Positions 1-8,829 of a stretch of 64,000 nucleotides of DNA are shown here, piece by piece. This stretch comes from Marinobacter excellens HL-55 (GTDB lineage Bacteria > Pseudomonadota > Gammaproteobacteria > Pseudomonadales > Oleiphilaceae), in contig LJZQ01000013.1 in assembly GCA_001314845.1 (NCBI GenBank), forward strand, positions 1-64,000, given 5' to 3'. How positions within the stretch are numbered: the stretch's first letter is position 1; each line of letters begins with the position of its first letter. The notes under the pieces were generated by a model. The model was not told the origin of the DNA. It saw only the letters and a list, made by a program, of their open reading frames with translations, and ran no database searches. Position numbers and translations under genes: made by a program.

Positions 1-77
1 TTGAATTCCTCGGAGTAACGCTTTCCGCTCATTGCCAACACCTGTAGATTTGCGTTTAGTGTAACGCTATCAGGCGT

Positions 78-230
78 CTACTGTATCGGGGGCTTGCCAA
101 TCCTCACAGTTTTGTCCCGGTTGCGCTTGTATTTGGTTTTGTCTTCAACCACCCGCATCTGGTACTTTGGCGTTCTCAATTCCCGTTGCACAGCACTGTG
201 CTGCGTGGCTTTCGCCTGTTTCTTGGCCAT
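78..230 (-). CDS. Small basic protein, possibly ArfA-like ribosome-rescue factor
   Basis: A 50-residue, very basic protein that reads MAKKQAKATQ at its start and contains RELRTPKYQMRVVEDKTKYK in the middle. A good ribosome binding site (GAGGAG, 8 bases before the ATG) supports expression. The central P-x-Y/F-x-x-RVVE-x-K-x-x-Y-x-R pattern resembles ArfA, the small factor that recruits RF2 to ribosomes stalled on truncated mRNAs. It lacks the usual GKG tripeptide and no hairpin is seen in its 3' end, so the family call is tentative. It is divergent from the LysE-type gene with only 75 bases between them. The alternative is an unrelated small RNA-binding protein. Confidence 0.5.
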   Translation of the reverse strand: MAKKQAKATQHSAVQRELRTPKYQMRVVEDKTKYKRNRDKTVRIGKPPIQ

Positions 231-305
231 CTCGGTTTCTCCTCGGTTGGCTTGCGTTAAAACTTCACTACTATAACACGCCTCAAAATCTCAAGAGCGT
301 AAGCA

Positions 306-926
306 ATGACACTCACTGTCTGGCTAACCTTTCTGGTCGCAGCCCTGTTCATCAGCCTGTCCCCCGGCGCTGGCGCGGTTAACTCCATGAGCAGCGGTCT
401 GCGCTATGGTGTGCGCAAGTCTCTGCCCACTATTGCCGGGCAGCAATTTGGTTATGGCGTACAGATTATCCTGGTGGGTGCCGGCCTGGGCGCCATTGTG
501 GCGTCATCCACCTTGGCCCTGACGATCATCAAATGGATTGGCGTGGCGTATCTGATCTGGCTGGGCATCCAGAAATGGCAGGAGCCGCCCATCGAGGTTT
601 CCCGGGCGGATCTGTCTGGTTTCAGCCCCCGCCAGCAGTTCTGGAATGGCGCGCTGGTGAACCTCACCAACCCGAAAGCCACGATCTTTCTGATCGCCCT
701 GTTCCCGCAATTCCTGGTGGCAGGCACGCCCCATGGTCAGCAGCTGGCCACGATGGGCACCACGCTGATCCTGGTGGATATTCTGGTGATGGTGGGTTAC
801 GCCCTGCTGGCCAGCCAGTTGTTCCGGTTTATGACAACGCCCATGCGACAACGGCAAGTGAACCGTTTGTTTGGCGGACTGTTTGTGACAGCGGCGGTGG
901 CTCTGGCCAGCTTCAAGCGAGCGTGA
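306..926 (+). CDS. LysE/RhtB-family amino-acid or homoserine-lactone exporter
   Basis: This 206-residue inner-membrane protein has the size and hydrophobic profile of the LysE/RhtB efflux family, with about six membrane segments. The N-terminal signature SPGAGAVNSMSSGLRYGVRK (near residue 20) and the central NPKATIFLIALFPQF motif (near residue 120) are typical. Family members export small amino acids, homoserine or homoserine lactone using the proton gradient; the substrate here cannot be told from sequence. The ATG lies after a weak ribosome binding site (GAGCGTAAGC). The gene is monocistronic and its end abuts a decayed Nmad3 fragment on the other strand. Confidence 0.88.
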   Translation: MTLTVWLTFLVAALFISLSPGAGAVNSMSSGLRYGVRKSLPTIAGQQFGYGVQIILVGAGLGAIVASSTLALTIIKWIGVAYLIWLGIQKWQEPPIEVSRADLSGFSPRQQFWNGALVNLTNPKATIFLIALFPQFLVAGTPHGQQLATMGTTLILVDILVMVGYALLASQLFRFMTTPMRQRQVNRLFGGLFVTAAVALASFKRA

Positions 927-1301
927 CCTTTCATGCCAGTAGCCCAAGAGAAAGCAACCATTCACTAACTCCTGGATACTGTTACAGGTTCAACACAAAC
1001 TCCTGCCCCATGAGTAATCACCGGCACACCATTCATTCCCTTGGATACCTGCCATTGAATGCAATTAGTGATTCACGCATACGTCCATTTTGAACGCAGT
1101 TCCGCCCGGAAGACCCACTGTGACTTGCAAAACGACACTCTCTGTATATTTTCGTTACCAATACCGTAGCTGGTTCATTCAACTCACAAGCAAGAATCTA
1201 CGTATTGAATATTCATATAACTAACTGCAATACTTGAAATCAAAAGATCAACATACAAAAAGACCCGCAAGACGAAAAAACCCTTCTCCTAAAGGCACTC
1301 A
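927..1301. other. Intergenic region, no complete gene
   Basis: This 375-base gap between the LysE-type gene and the PAS/MCP gene holds the Nmad3 remnant at its left end. From about 1036 to 1290 the sequence is AT-rich and probably carries the promoter of the chemoreceptor, but no clear sigma70 or sigma28 hexamers were recognised. The AAAGG before the receptor ATG is a plausible ribosome binding site. Confidence 0.5.
931..1035 (-). pseudogene. Decayed C-terminal remnant of an Nmad3-family gene
   Basis: Read on the minus strand from 1011 to 931 this translates as GQEFVLNL, stop, QYPGVSEWLLSLGLLA, stop. The intact Nmad3 gene later in this window ends with GQEFVLDLDDYPPVMDWLIS followed by SGLF, so about 15 of 23 positions match across the internal stop codon at 982-984. 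Similarity continues a little upstream in another frame (EWCAGDYS against RMGDSPDYC), with a deletion and a frameshift between the two parts. No upstream open frame remains. It looks like the tail of a second, lost copy. Confidence 0.6.
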
Positions 1302-3068
1302 ATGTCGATATCCAAGCTTTTCCGTAACCGATACAAGCAGATGATGGACCAATCCATTGATGCCATTGTCAGTATTGACCACCACAATCGCGTCACCTAC
1401 TTCAACAAGGCCGCTGCAAACCTGTGGGGCTACTCGGAGAGTGAGGTCCTCGGCAACAATGTAAAGATGCTGGTTCCGAAAGAAATTCAAAGCAAACACG
1501 ACGGTTTCGTGAATCACCATCGAGAAAGCGGCGAGAACAAAATCGTCGACACCAGCCGTGATGTGCAACTAGAGCGAAAGAACGGGGAAAAAGTCTGGGT
1601 CAGAATTGCGCTCAGCAAATTACCTTCACGCCGGGGCAACCATTACACCGCCACGGTGCATGATATTTCCAAGGAACGAAGTGCACAGAGAGTCATCAAT
1701 CAAACTCTGGAGCAGGCACTCGATGCGGTTGTCACTATTGATGGTTCTAATCAAATTATTTTTGCTAATCCGGCGGCCGAAAGTCTGTGGGGTTATTCAA
1801 AACAGGAAATGATTGGGCAGAACGTCAAGATGCTGGTGCCGCCAGAAATCCGACCGCACCACGACGCTTACGTTAACCGCCACCGGCGCACTGGTGAAGA
1901 CCGGATTATCGGGACCACCCTGGAGGTTCCGATTCACAGAAAAGATGGCGGGGTAAGATGGGCCAGCGTGTCACTATCGCGCATAGACCATGACAATGGT
2001 GAAACACTCTACACCGCATTTTTCAAAGATGTGACAGATGAAGTTGCTCGCCGGGAAGAGTTTCAGATGCTCTCGATGGTAGCGAACGAAACCGATAACG
2101 CAGTCATCATCACTGGCCCGGAAGGCAAGACAAAGTATGTAAACCGAGGCTTCACCAAGCTAACGGGGTACGAGCCTGACGAGGTGATGGATATCAAACC
2201 GGGCGAACTCCTTCAGGGGCCCCACACAGAACCAAAAACCATCAAATTGATCGGCGAGCACCTGTCGAATAATCAGCCGTTTTACAGCGAGATCCTGAAT
2301 TATGACCGCAATCGCAAACCCTACTGGGTATCGTTGTCGATCAACCCTGTGTTTGATGATAAAGGCGTGCTCACCAGTTACATTTCTATCCAGGCAGACA
2401 TCACAGCAGCCAAGGAGCAATCGCTGGAGGCATCACGCCGGTTTGATGCCATCAGCCGAAGCAACGGCGTGGCTGAATGGTCACTTGACGGCAAGCTGCG
2501 CTCGTTGAACTCCTACTTCCTGGAACATCTGGGTGGCAAGTCGGCCGAGGACCACGAAATCAAACGCAACAACCTGCAGAAGATGTTATCCAGCAAGCAG
2601 TTCAGCGCCGTTATGAGTGGAGAGCAGATTTCTGGCACTTTCGCTTTTCGAGCCGCCAACGGTCAGGACCGGTTGTTCGAAACCACGGTTGCAGCGATCT
2701 CAGATTCAGAGGGCAAAGCTAAATACATTGTCACTTACGGTATAGACGTCACCAGCAAGAGCGAGGCGATCGAGGTCACGGACCGGGAAATGGCGCAGGT
2801 CGAGGCCTCAAGTACCGAGATCCAAAAAATCATCAGTGTGATTAACTCAATTGCTGACCAAACCAACCTGTTGGCGCTCAACGCGGCTATTGAAGCCGCC
2901 CGCGCAGGCGAGGCGGGCAGAGGCTTTTCTGTGGTGGCAGATGAAGTACGCCAGCTAGCCAAACGATCATCAGATTCGGCCTCTGACATCAGACGCTTGG
3001 TTGACGAGACCAACGAACGGGTGAAGAGCCTTGGAGAGTCATTACGCAATCTCAACAAAGACACCTAG
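1302..3068 (+). CDS. Soluble PAS-PAS-PAS-PAS methyl-accepting receptor
   Basis: This 588-residue protein has no membrane segment or signal peptide. Two closely similar PAS domains (about 10-120 and 132-245, each with a WGYS segment and NVKMLVP) are followed by a third (about 255-370, with KPGELLQGP) and a fourth, more diverged one (about 375-485). The C-terminus is a short methyl-accepting signalling tip with [20 protein letters not shown] at about 526-545. The tip contacts CheA/CheW in known receptors. The architecture recalls cytoplasmic redox or flavin-sensing receptors such as BdlA and Aer-type proteins. The helical bundle ends only about 45 residues after the tip, so the methylation region is nearly absent. 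No che genes are nearby. Confidence 0.85.
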   Translation: MSISKLFRNRYKQMMDQSIDAIVSIDHHNRVTYFNKAAANLWGYSESEVLGNNVKMLVPKEIQSKHDGFVNHHRESGENKIVDTSRDVQLERKNGEKVWVRIALSKLPSRRGNHYTATVHDISKERSAQRVINQTLEQALDAVVTIDGSNQIIFANPAAESLWGYSKQEMIGQNVKMLVPPEIRPHHDAYVNRHRRTGEDRIIGTTLEVPIHRKDGGVRWASVSLSRIDHDNGETLYTAFFKDVTDEVARREEFQMLSMVANETDNAVIITGPEGKTKYVNRGFTKLTGYEPDEVMDIKPGELLQGPHTEPKTIKLIGEHLSNNQPFYSEILNYDRNRKPYWVSLSINPVFDDKGVLTSYISIQADITAAKEQSLEASRRFDAISRSNGVAEWSLDGKLRSLNSYFLEHLGGKSAEDHEIKRNNLQKMLSSKQFSAVMSGEQISGTFAFRAANGQDRLFETTVAAISDSEGKAKYIVTYGIDVTSKSEAIEVTDREMAQVEASSTEIQKIISVINSIADQTNLLALNAAIEAARAGEAGRGFSVVADEVRQLAKRSSDSASDIRRLVDETNERVKSLGESLRNLNKDT

Positions 3069-3152
3069 CAGTGCCATTAAACCCGCTGGCGTATCGCATC
3101 GCCACATCAACAACCGAAGCTGGCGACCCTGAGCCAGGGCCGCCGATGACCA

Positions 3153-5669
3153 TCACTCCTGCAGAGTAATCTTCTTTATCGCCACATTTTCAATATCGGC
3201 TTGGTCAAACAGCATCGGCCGCCATTCCAGATCGCTGTAAAGCTCCGTCTGATCCGAGAAGTTCTCACTTTCCGGGTCATGACTCTGGCTATAGCTCAGG
3301 AACATTTCAGCTTTTGGACCGTTTTCGGTGTACTCCAGTGCCATTACAAAACTGGCCCCATAGTTGATCGGGTAAGCCAACTTGTTTTCATCCAGCTGGA
3401 ACAGAGGGCTGTCACCGTCTTTAACCGACTGACCGATCACAACATTCGCGAGATCGGAGGTGCTTCTGGAACTTGCTTTAGTTTCGGCCATATTGAACAC
3501 ACCCTCAAAAGAGTAACCTCCGGAGATGGCAATCGGCTGTTCGCCTTCGGCTTTGAGAACATACTGAACATTTCCCAGCGGAGCATCCAGTGCAATACCC
3601 GCTTTGTTAAGCCTGTCTGCGGCTGCCGCCAAAGCCTGGAGTACCGGATCAGTGTTGGCATTGGCTGTTTCTAAGGGTGCCAGGCCGGAGGGCGTAGTGA
3701 CAGGCTCCGCAGGATCAAACTCAGTGGCAAACAAGTTATCGGAAAGCTCCCGGTGGCCAGACACCCGGAACGCAGCCAGAAACTCCCGCATCAGGTGTGC
3801 GCCAGTGCTGTCAGTATTGTATCGACCATCCCAGTTGATCAGCGTTTGACATGCCGCACCCAGGTTAAAAGATTCGCCTTCATATTCCACGGTAGGATAC
3901 GTCGTACAACGACTGGTCAATTGATTCTTCCATTCTCCGCCAAACAGTGAGCCGTTGTGGGTCATCACGGCTTTTAACTCTTCCATAGAAAAACGGCCAT
4001 CAGCGCCAGCCAGACCAGAATTACTGCTATCCGAAATCAACTGAGCGTTGTAACGGGTACGAGTACTGCGAATGGTTTGCTCGGGACCGTACATAATACT
4101 GAAGTCTTCCAGTGGCTCGTCCAGGTTGGAAAGCCAGTGGCTGCTGTTCGCGTTAAACACATAATCGCGGCGAGTTTGTTGTGGGGCATCGGCGAATGGA
4201 ACAACGCCCGGTGTTCTGGTTTCGCCTGTGTCTAACCACTCATACCTGGCATCATCACCCGGCAACAAGACGCTGCCTGCACCGTCCTGCCAGATCGGTG
4301 CGAACGCAGCCCCAAGTTGAGGATCCGCTAATATAGACCGCCAGCGCCCTTCAGCATCGGCACTGAGCATTGGCACTTGTGTACCATCGATGTAGTTGGC
4401 TGTGCCATCGCTATCAATCATCAAAGTATTAACCCAGGGAATGCCTTGATTCTCCTCGAAGGCTCTGTAGAAGGCTTCGCGACTGTCCGCTTTGCCCATC
4501 GCAAGCCACTGGTCCAGCATTCGGGTATTACCGGCATTGGCATCCCGGAACGCTACAGCTGTGTTGCTATTCCAACCCAGCGCTGGTGACAGAGACGCAA
4601 GATTAACAACCGGCCCATGGTGGCTGAAGTACACCGGCTGGCTGTAATCGGCAAGACTACCATCAGGCTGTTTGACCTGAATCTGCACCGTTTTAGTCGT
4701 CATGTCGCGGACTTCGGTCTGACCATCTGCAGAGTACTCATAACGGGTCGGGTCAGAAGGGTGCAACTCGAGCTGGTATAAGGTAAAACGCTTGGACTGC
4801 GATACCGTGTGTGTCCACCCAAGATTCTGGTTAAACCCGACCACAACCGCTGGCACACCGATCATCGTCACGCCATTGATATCCAGCTCGCCCGGAATGG
4901 TCAGATGGTTCTGGTAAAACCGCAGTTCGCCGTCCCAGGGAAAGTGTGGATTTCCTAGCAGCAAGCTTTTGGTACCGTCCTCGACTTTATCCTCTCCCAG
5001 CGCCCAGCCATTGCTGCCGATACCCTCGGAGGTGAACACCTTGGCGGGATCCAGTTCCAGATCAAAAGCTGCCATGCTGGCAGTTGGTGGCTGTGCTGCG
5101 GCAATGGCGCTGATAAAGTTACGCGCGCTGGCCAAACCTGCCAAGTCAAGATGGTAAGCTAGCAAGTCCTCAGCGGTAATGGGTTCGACCCATTCGGCGC
5201 CCCTGCAAGGCGACGGGTAATCCATCGGGCCTGCTCGCTCAGCCAGTGACCGGTTGAACCCTGCCGCGTAGCCTTTCAAAAGCTCACTCGACGTTTCCGA
5301 CAGTTCACTGAACAATTCAGAGGCTTGTGCCGGATAGTCCAGAGCCTTGTAGCCAACGTCCGTGAGGATGTTCTTGCTCCTCTCACCGGGGCCAAAGTAC
5401 CGGGACTTCTGAGACTTCAGTTTCACCAACTGCTCGGAAAGTGTGCATAGATTATTTCTGGCGTGATCGTATCCGGCACCGTAACCTAATGATCCATAAT
5501 CATTGGCGATGATGTGCGGTACTCCGAATTCGGTGTAACGTATATCAACCTGATAAACGGGGGTTCGCTCCGATTCGGTTGACGAACTTGAGCCACCAGA
5601 CCCTCCGTTACAGCCCGACAGAAGTAGCGGGCAAATGAGCGAAATCGTTGTTAACGAGCGAATGTTCAT
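3153..5669 (-). CDS. Penicillin/acyl-homoserine-lactone acylase family lipoprotein
   Basis: This 838-residue precursor begins with a lipoprotein signal (LLLSGC, lipidated Cys20) and then a glycine/serine linker. It belongs to the N-terminal-nucleophile hydrolases: an alpha chain, a spacer, and a beta chain expected to begin at Ser219 in GIGSNGWALG, where autocleavage after Gly218 would expose the catalytic serine. The following LLLGNPHFPWDGELRFYQNH and VGFNQNLGWTHTVS motifs fit the acylase fold. Members such as PvdQ and aculeacin acylase cleave acyl amides, including AHL signals and siderophore precursors; the substrate here is unknown. The start is backed by AGAGGAA before the ATG. It is divergent from an AraC-type regulator that may control it. 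Membrane anchoring is unusual for the family. Confidence 0.85.
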   Translation of the reverse strand: MNIRSLTTISLICPLLLSGCNGGSGGSSSSTESERTPVYQVDIRYTEFGVPHIIANDYGSLGYGAGYDHARNNLCTLSEQLVKLKSQKSRYFGPGERSKNILTDVGYKALDYPAQASELFSELSETSSELLKGYAAGFNRSLAERAGPMDYPSPCRGAEWVEPITAEDLLAYHLDLAGLASARNFISAIAAAQPPTASMAAFDLELDPAKVFTSEGIGSNGWALGEDKVEDGTKSLLLGNPHFPWDGELRFYQNHLTIPGELDINGVTMIGVPAVVVGFNQNLGWTHTVSQSKRFTLYQLELHPSDPTRYEYSADGQTEVRDMTTKTVQIQVKQPDGSLADYSQPVYFSHHGPVVNLASLSPALGWNSNTAVAFRDANAGNTRMLDQWLAMGKADSREAFYRAFEENQGIPWVNTLMIDSDGTANYIDGTQVPMLSADAEGRWRSILADPQLGAAFAPIWQDGAGSVLLPGDDARYEWLDTGETRTPGVVPFADAPQQTRRDYVFNANSSHWLSNLDEPLEDFSIMYGPEQTIRSTRTRYNAQLISDSSNSGLAGADGRFSMEELKAVMTHNGSLFGGEWKNQLTSRCTTYPTVEYEGESFNLGAACQTLINWDGRYNTDSTGAHLMREFLAAFRVSGHRELSDNLFATEFDPAEPVTTPSGLAPLETANANTDPVLQALAAAADRLNKAGIALDAPLGNVQYVLKAEGEQPIAISGGYSFEGVFNMAETKASSRSTSDLANVVIGQSVKDGDSPLFQLDENKLAYPINYGASFVMALEYTENGPKAEMFLSYSQSHDPESENFSDQTELYSDLEWRPMLFDQADIENVAIKKITLQE

Positions 5670-5711
5670 TAACGGTTCCTCTTTATTGTGTTTGTGTTTC
5701 TGGAACCGTTA
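5670..5711. promoter_or_regulatory. Inverted repeat over the acylase leader
   Basis: TAACGGTTCC at 5670-5679 and GGAACCGTTA at 5702-5711 form a perfect 10-bp inverted repeat with a 22-base loop. It starts one base upstream of the acylase ATG and covers its ribosome binding site. It could be a regulator operator or an mRNA hairpin limiting translation. Confidence 0.5.
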
Positions 5712-5796
5712 TTAGATCAATCAAAATCAATGGAATCGTCCTCGACGATAGAGCCGAACTGATTTCTATTAAATACATAAAAACAATAGGTTAAAG

Positions 5797-5818
5797 GTTC
5801 GAACAGATCGATTCGAAC
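5797..5818. promoter_or_regulatory. Direct TTCGAAC repeats before the AraC-type gene
   Basis: GTTCGAAC (5797-5804) and ATTCGAAC (5811-5818) share TTCGAAC with a 14-base period, directly upstream of the GGAGAAAGG ribosome binding site of the AraC-type gene. Tandem half-sites on one face of the helix are the usual AraC-family binding arrangement, so an autoregulatory site is plausible. Confidence 0.4.
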
Positions 5819-5829
5819 GTGGAGAAAGG

Positions 5830-7011
5830 ATGAATTACTGGACGGGTACTGTTGCTCTGATCTGCCTTTGCATTGGCGTCATTCTGCTTTTTGCCAGTCT
5901 GAGCTGGTTTGTAAACCGGCAGAACGACAGGTTACCAATGGCATACCTGCTTGCGCTCGTCTGCCTGATGGTGCTGCAGTCATTGGAGTTCGTGTATCAG
6001 GCGAGCGAATGGATGGAGCGCGCTCCATTCTTTCTAAAGCTGGTCGACCCGATTATCGTGATGATTCCGTTTTGTCTCTATGGGTACATCCGAGCCATTC
6101 AGGGTGAAAATGCTCTGCGCCGGCCTTTGGATTGGTGGTTACACGCATCACCGATGCTTCTGGTTGCGTTGCTGGCCATACCATTCTGGAGCATGCCAGG
6201 TGAACTGAAGGTCCACTGGATGCTTCAGGGTAGAATCGCCGAATCACTCTGGCAGCCGGTCACGCTCCACGGAAATGCCTATCTGGCTGTCATCGCGGTC
6301 ACGAGCCTATTCTATTGGCTACTGCAGCGGAATCAGGGCATTCACACTCGAAAACCGGCTGTGCGCGAGTGGGTGGGCCATTTCCAGCTCATTCAATTAA
6401 TTATCGCGGTGAGTATGGTGCTGCGAATCGCCATTTATCATGTTTTTGGTGAAAGCTTTTCTGTTGCTTATGTCTTGGCCCCCACCACGGCGTACCTCAC
6501 TTATCTTTTGCTCACCCACGCACACCAACCGACACATGTACCAAGAGCTGTCAAAGCGCCCCTCGAATCAGCACCATCGAACGGGCCAGAACATGAACCT
6601 GCAGTCGATAGCGCAGATATGGCCCTTTTCGAACACCTAAGTCAATCCATGGCAGATGGACTCTTCAAAGACAATAATCTGACGCTTAGAACTCTGGCAG
6701 AAACGTGCGGCACTACCACTCATCAGGCTTCTGCGGTGATCAATCTATGCTCTGGCTCAAACTTCTATGAGTGGATTAATCGATACCGTATCGACGAGGC
6801 CTGCACTGCTCTGAAAAGCACTGATATTGGCATATCGCAAATATGTTATGCGGTGGGATTTAACTCAAAATCCACATTCAATACCGCTTTTCGCAAGCAA
6901 GTGGGTTGTACACCTACTACGTACCGCAAGAACGCGCAGCAAGCTCAGACGGGTTCATCAGGTGAGACAAAAAGGCCTGACGAGATCAGCCAATCCATCA
7001 CGGGCGGGTAG
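5830..7011 (+). CDS. Membrane-anchored AraC-family transcriptional regulator
   Basis: The N-terminal 235 residues are strongly hydrophobic, with about six or seven membrane segments. A linker and a C-terminal AraC DNA-binding domain follow (about 275-370), with two helix-turn-helix units; the second, ICYAVGFNSKSTFNTAFRKQ, is followed by GCTPTTYRK, the family hallmark. A membrane sensor fused to an AraC domain suggests response to an envelope or extracellular cue. It is divergent from the acylase lipoprotein, its likely target. The last 20 or so residues lie past the DNA-binding domain and are encoded antisense to the end of the Nmad3 gene (67-bp overlap), so the tail may be a late extension. 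Confidence 0.85.
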   Translation: MNYWTGTVALICLCIGVILLFASLSWFVNRQNDRLPMAYLLALVCLMVLQSLEFVYQASEWMERAPFFLKLVDPIIVMIPFCLYGYIRAIQGENALRRPLDWWLHASPMLLVALLAIPFWSMPGELKVHWMLQGRIAESLWQPVTLHGNAYLAVIAVTSLFYWLLQRNQGIHTRKPAVREWVGHFQLIQLIIAVSMVLRIAIYHVFGESFSVAYVLAPTTAYLTYLLLTHAHQPTHVPRAVKAPLESAPSNGPEHEPAVDSADMALFEHLSQSMADGLFKDNNLTLRTLAETCGTTTHQASAVINLCSGSNFYEWINRYRIDEACTALKSTDIGISQICYAVGFNSKSTFNTAFRKQVGCTPTTYRKNAQQAQTGSSGETKRPDEISQSITGG

Positions 7012-7817
7012 TCGTCAAGATCCAACACGAACTCCTGGCCCCGGGCAACACTCTTCAAACGGCAATAGTCCGGACTGTCACCCATCCGCCAGCGTGCCAA
7101 ATTATGATGATAGCTTAAAGGCTGCTGACCAGGCCCAGGCATAAAAGCAACAGGTAACCGCCAGTCTGTCACTTGCACCGCGTCCGGGGCCGTCAGTCGC
7201 TGGAGGCTCGCCAACCGCCCAACCGTGCCCGCACCGGGTCGTTGCAGATCCAGTCCCGGCAGATCAAGCCGATCACTGCCCACATAAAGACAGTTCTGAC
7301 GGGAACGCTCGCCATGCAGGTGCGGATGATAAGCAGCCCAAGGCGGTACCTCTGTCATTCCATCCAACAGCCAGACTTCGCCCACCTGCAACCATCCCCA
7401 GATGGCATGGAACGCCCGACTGCCCGGCACGAATCGCCAGCGCCCACGGTACTTTTCAACCGGCCGGAATAACGCAAAAAATAGAAATAGATCTCCCTGC
7501 CCCACGCCGCAATTAACAAGGTGAGCCTGGGCTGAGCTGTGCTGGCCAAGCATCGGCCGCCAACCGGGTTGCCGCGGGAATGCATCTTCAATCACATCCG
7601 GGTCCAGATGGGCACCTTTTCGGGAAAAGGCCGGCTTGCCGGTAAGCTGGGATACCAGTCTACCAATGCTGTGACCCTGATGCTGAATCTGACCGTAGCG
7701 GATCGGTGATTGGTCATCAGGGATGGGCAGCGCCAAAAAACGTCCGTCGGGAAAGACAGGGTTGGGGCAGCCACCGGCGGAACTGTCAAAGCCTTTTCTA
7801 CTGAGTATGAGATTCAT
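6945..7817 (-). CDS. Nucleotide modification associated domain 3 (Nmad3) family protein
   Basis: This 290-residue protein starts MNLILSRKGFDSSAGGCPNP and continues with FPDGRFLALPIPD, then the conserved HLDPD, GVGQGDLFLFFALFR, FHAIWGWLQVGEVW and a C-terminal GQEFVLDL. I recognise these as features of the Nmad3 family, defined by comparative genomics of DNA-base modification systems; no biochemical activity is established as far as I know. It stands alone here, without phage or modification genes, and its last 67 bases overlap the AraC gene convergently. Its ribosome binding site is poor. A decayed copy of the C-terminus lies at 931-1035, which implies past duplication or replacement. Confidence 0.75.
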   Translation of the reverse strand: MNLILSRKGFDSSAGGCPNPVFPDGRFLALPIPDDQSPIRYGQIQHQGHSIGRLVSQLTGKPAFSRKGAHLDPDVIEDAFPRQPGWRPMLGQHSSAQAHLVNCGVGQGDLFLFFALFRPVEKYRGRWRFVPGSRAFHAIWGWLQVGEVWLLDGMTEVPPWAAYHPHLHGERSRQNCLYVGSDRLDLPGLDLQRPGAGTVGRLASLQRLTAPDAVQVTDWRLPVAFMPGPGQQPLSYHHNLARWRMGDSPDYCRLKSVARGQEFVLDLDDYPPVMDWLISSGLFVSPDEPV

Positions 7818-7850
7818 AACTGCACATTATTTACAAAAGCCATCTCAACA

Positions 7851-7886
7851 AAAAGGGCCTGCCAGAGATCACTAGCAGGCCCTTTT
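7851..7886. terminator. Intrinsic terminator, usable in both directions
   Basis: AAAAGGGCCTGC (7851-7862) pairs perfectly with GCAGGCCCTTTT (7875-7886) around a 12-base loop. On the minus strand it follows the lipoprotein binding-protein gene and ends in a T run. It lies between that gene and the Nmad3 gene. Confidence 0.8.
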
Positions 7887-7908
7887 ATGAACGCCCCGTT
7901 GGCAGGCA

Positions 7909-8775
7909 CTACCGGACTGCGTTGACCACCTCATCCACCTGCAGACGGACACTCTGCAGGCCACCACCTGAGAGGTACCACAGGCCCGGGTTCAGAATCA
8001 TCACCCTGGTTGAGACGCCCCTCTGACTCAAGGCAGATTGCAACGTCAACCGTGCCAGCGGCTCACCACCAATGGCAGCACTGCGATCCACCACCAGCAG
8101 GGTATCCGGCGCCATCTCAGCCAGAATATCCTCCGTCACCGGGTAGAAAGTGCGCTCGCCACGAGTGACCGGTTGGACAGTATCCGGAACGGTGGCAGCG
8201 GTCAGTTCCAGCAAATCAAAAATAACTGGTTCGCTGCGCAGCGACAGGTTACCGTCGTTATGGGTTAATACCGTCACGGTTCCCCCAGCAGCCACTGCGG
8301 CTTTCTGTTCAGCGACGTGCTGCCAGAGCGCATCCAGTTTGGTGCCGGCGGTTTCCTCGAGCCCGTAGTAACTCGCCAGACTGATCACCCGCTCATTCAC
8401 CGCTTCGCGATAATCACCTTCCGCCAACGTCACATCGCGCACCGGGGCAAGCCGGGCCACTTGCATTTGGATCTCAGTATCCTGACGACTGGTCATCAGC
8501 ACCAGACCCGGGTTCAGCTCGTCAATCAGTTCCTGGTCTGGCAGTTTCAGGCTGCCCGCATCAGGCACCCTGGACTGCATCCCATTCAGGTAGTCGGGCA
8601 GGCCACGATGAGGCAGCGCCAAAATCTGTTCATTTACACCCAGCTCAACGAGGGTGTCCAAAGCGCCGTGGTCGTAGCTGATGACTGTGGGACCATTTAT
8701 AGAGCCGGTTGTCGCACAACCCGCCAGAGCAATCGCGGCAACCGAAGCCGTCAGTACCGTTGTATGGTTTTTCAT
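7909..8775 (-). CDS. Lipoprotein iron-siderophore type binding protein
   Basis: This 288-residue protein carries a lipoprotein signal (IALAGC, Cys20) and the two-lobe layout of class III periplasmic binding proteins joined by one long helix (FatB/YclQ/CeuE type). Recognisable parts are VISYDHGALDTLVELGVNEQ near residue 32, LIDELNPGLVLMTSRQ near 83, and EDILAEMAPDTLLVVDRSAA near 213. Such proteins deliver ferric siderophores to FecCD permeases. No permease is cotranscribed; the FecCD/ATPase set across the LysR gene, which has its own binding protein, is the nearest partner. A weak Fur-like site lies upstream. Confidence 0.75.
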   Translation of the reverse strand: MKNHTTVLTASVAAIALAGCATTGSINGPTVISYDHGALDTLVELGVNEQILALPHRGLPDYLNGMQSRVPDAGSLKLPDQELIDELNPGLVLMTSRQDTEIQMQVARLAPVRDVTLAEGDYREAVNERVISLASYYGLEETAGTKLDALWQHVAEQKAAVAAGGTVTVLTHNDGNLSLRSEPVIFDLLELTAATVPDTVQPVTRGERTFYPVTEDILAEMAPDTLLVVDRSAAIGGEPLARLTLQSALSQRGVSTRVMILNPGLWYLSGGGLQSVRLQVDEVVNAVR

Positions 8776-8829
8776 GGTCTTTCCTGAATCAACTGGTCTT
8801 GAATACCTGCAAGGCGTTCAAACCCGAAC

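Noticed and set aside
94..276. 60-codon plus-strand frame at the left edge
   Set aside because: It lies opposite the basic ArfA-like gene, which has the better ribosome binding site and protein-like composition.
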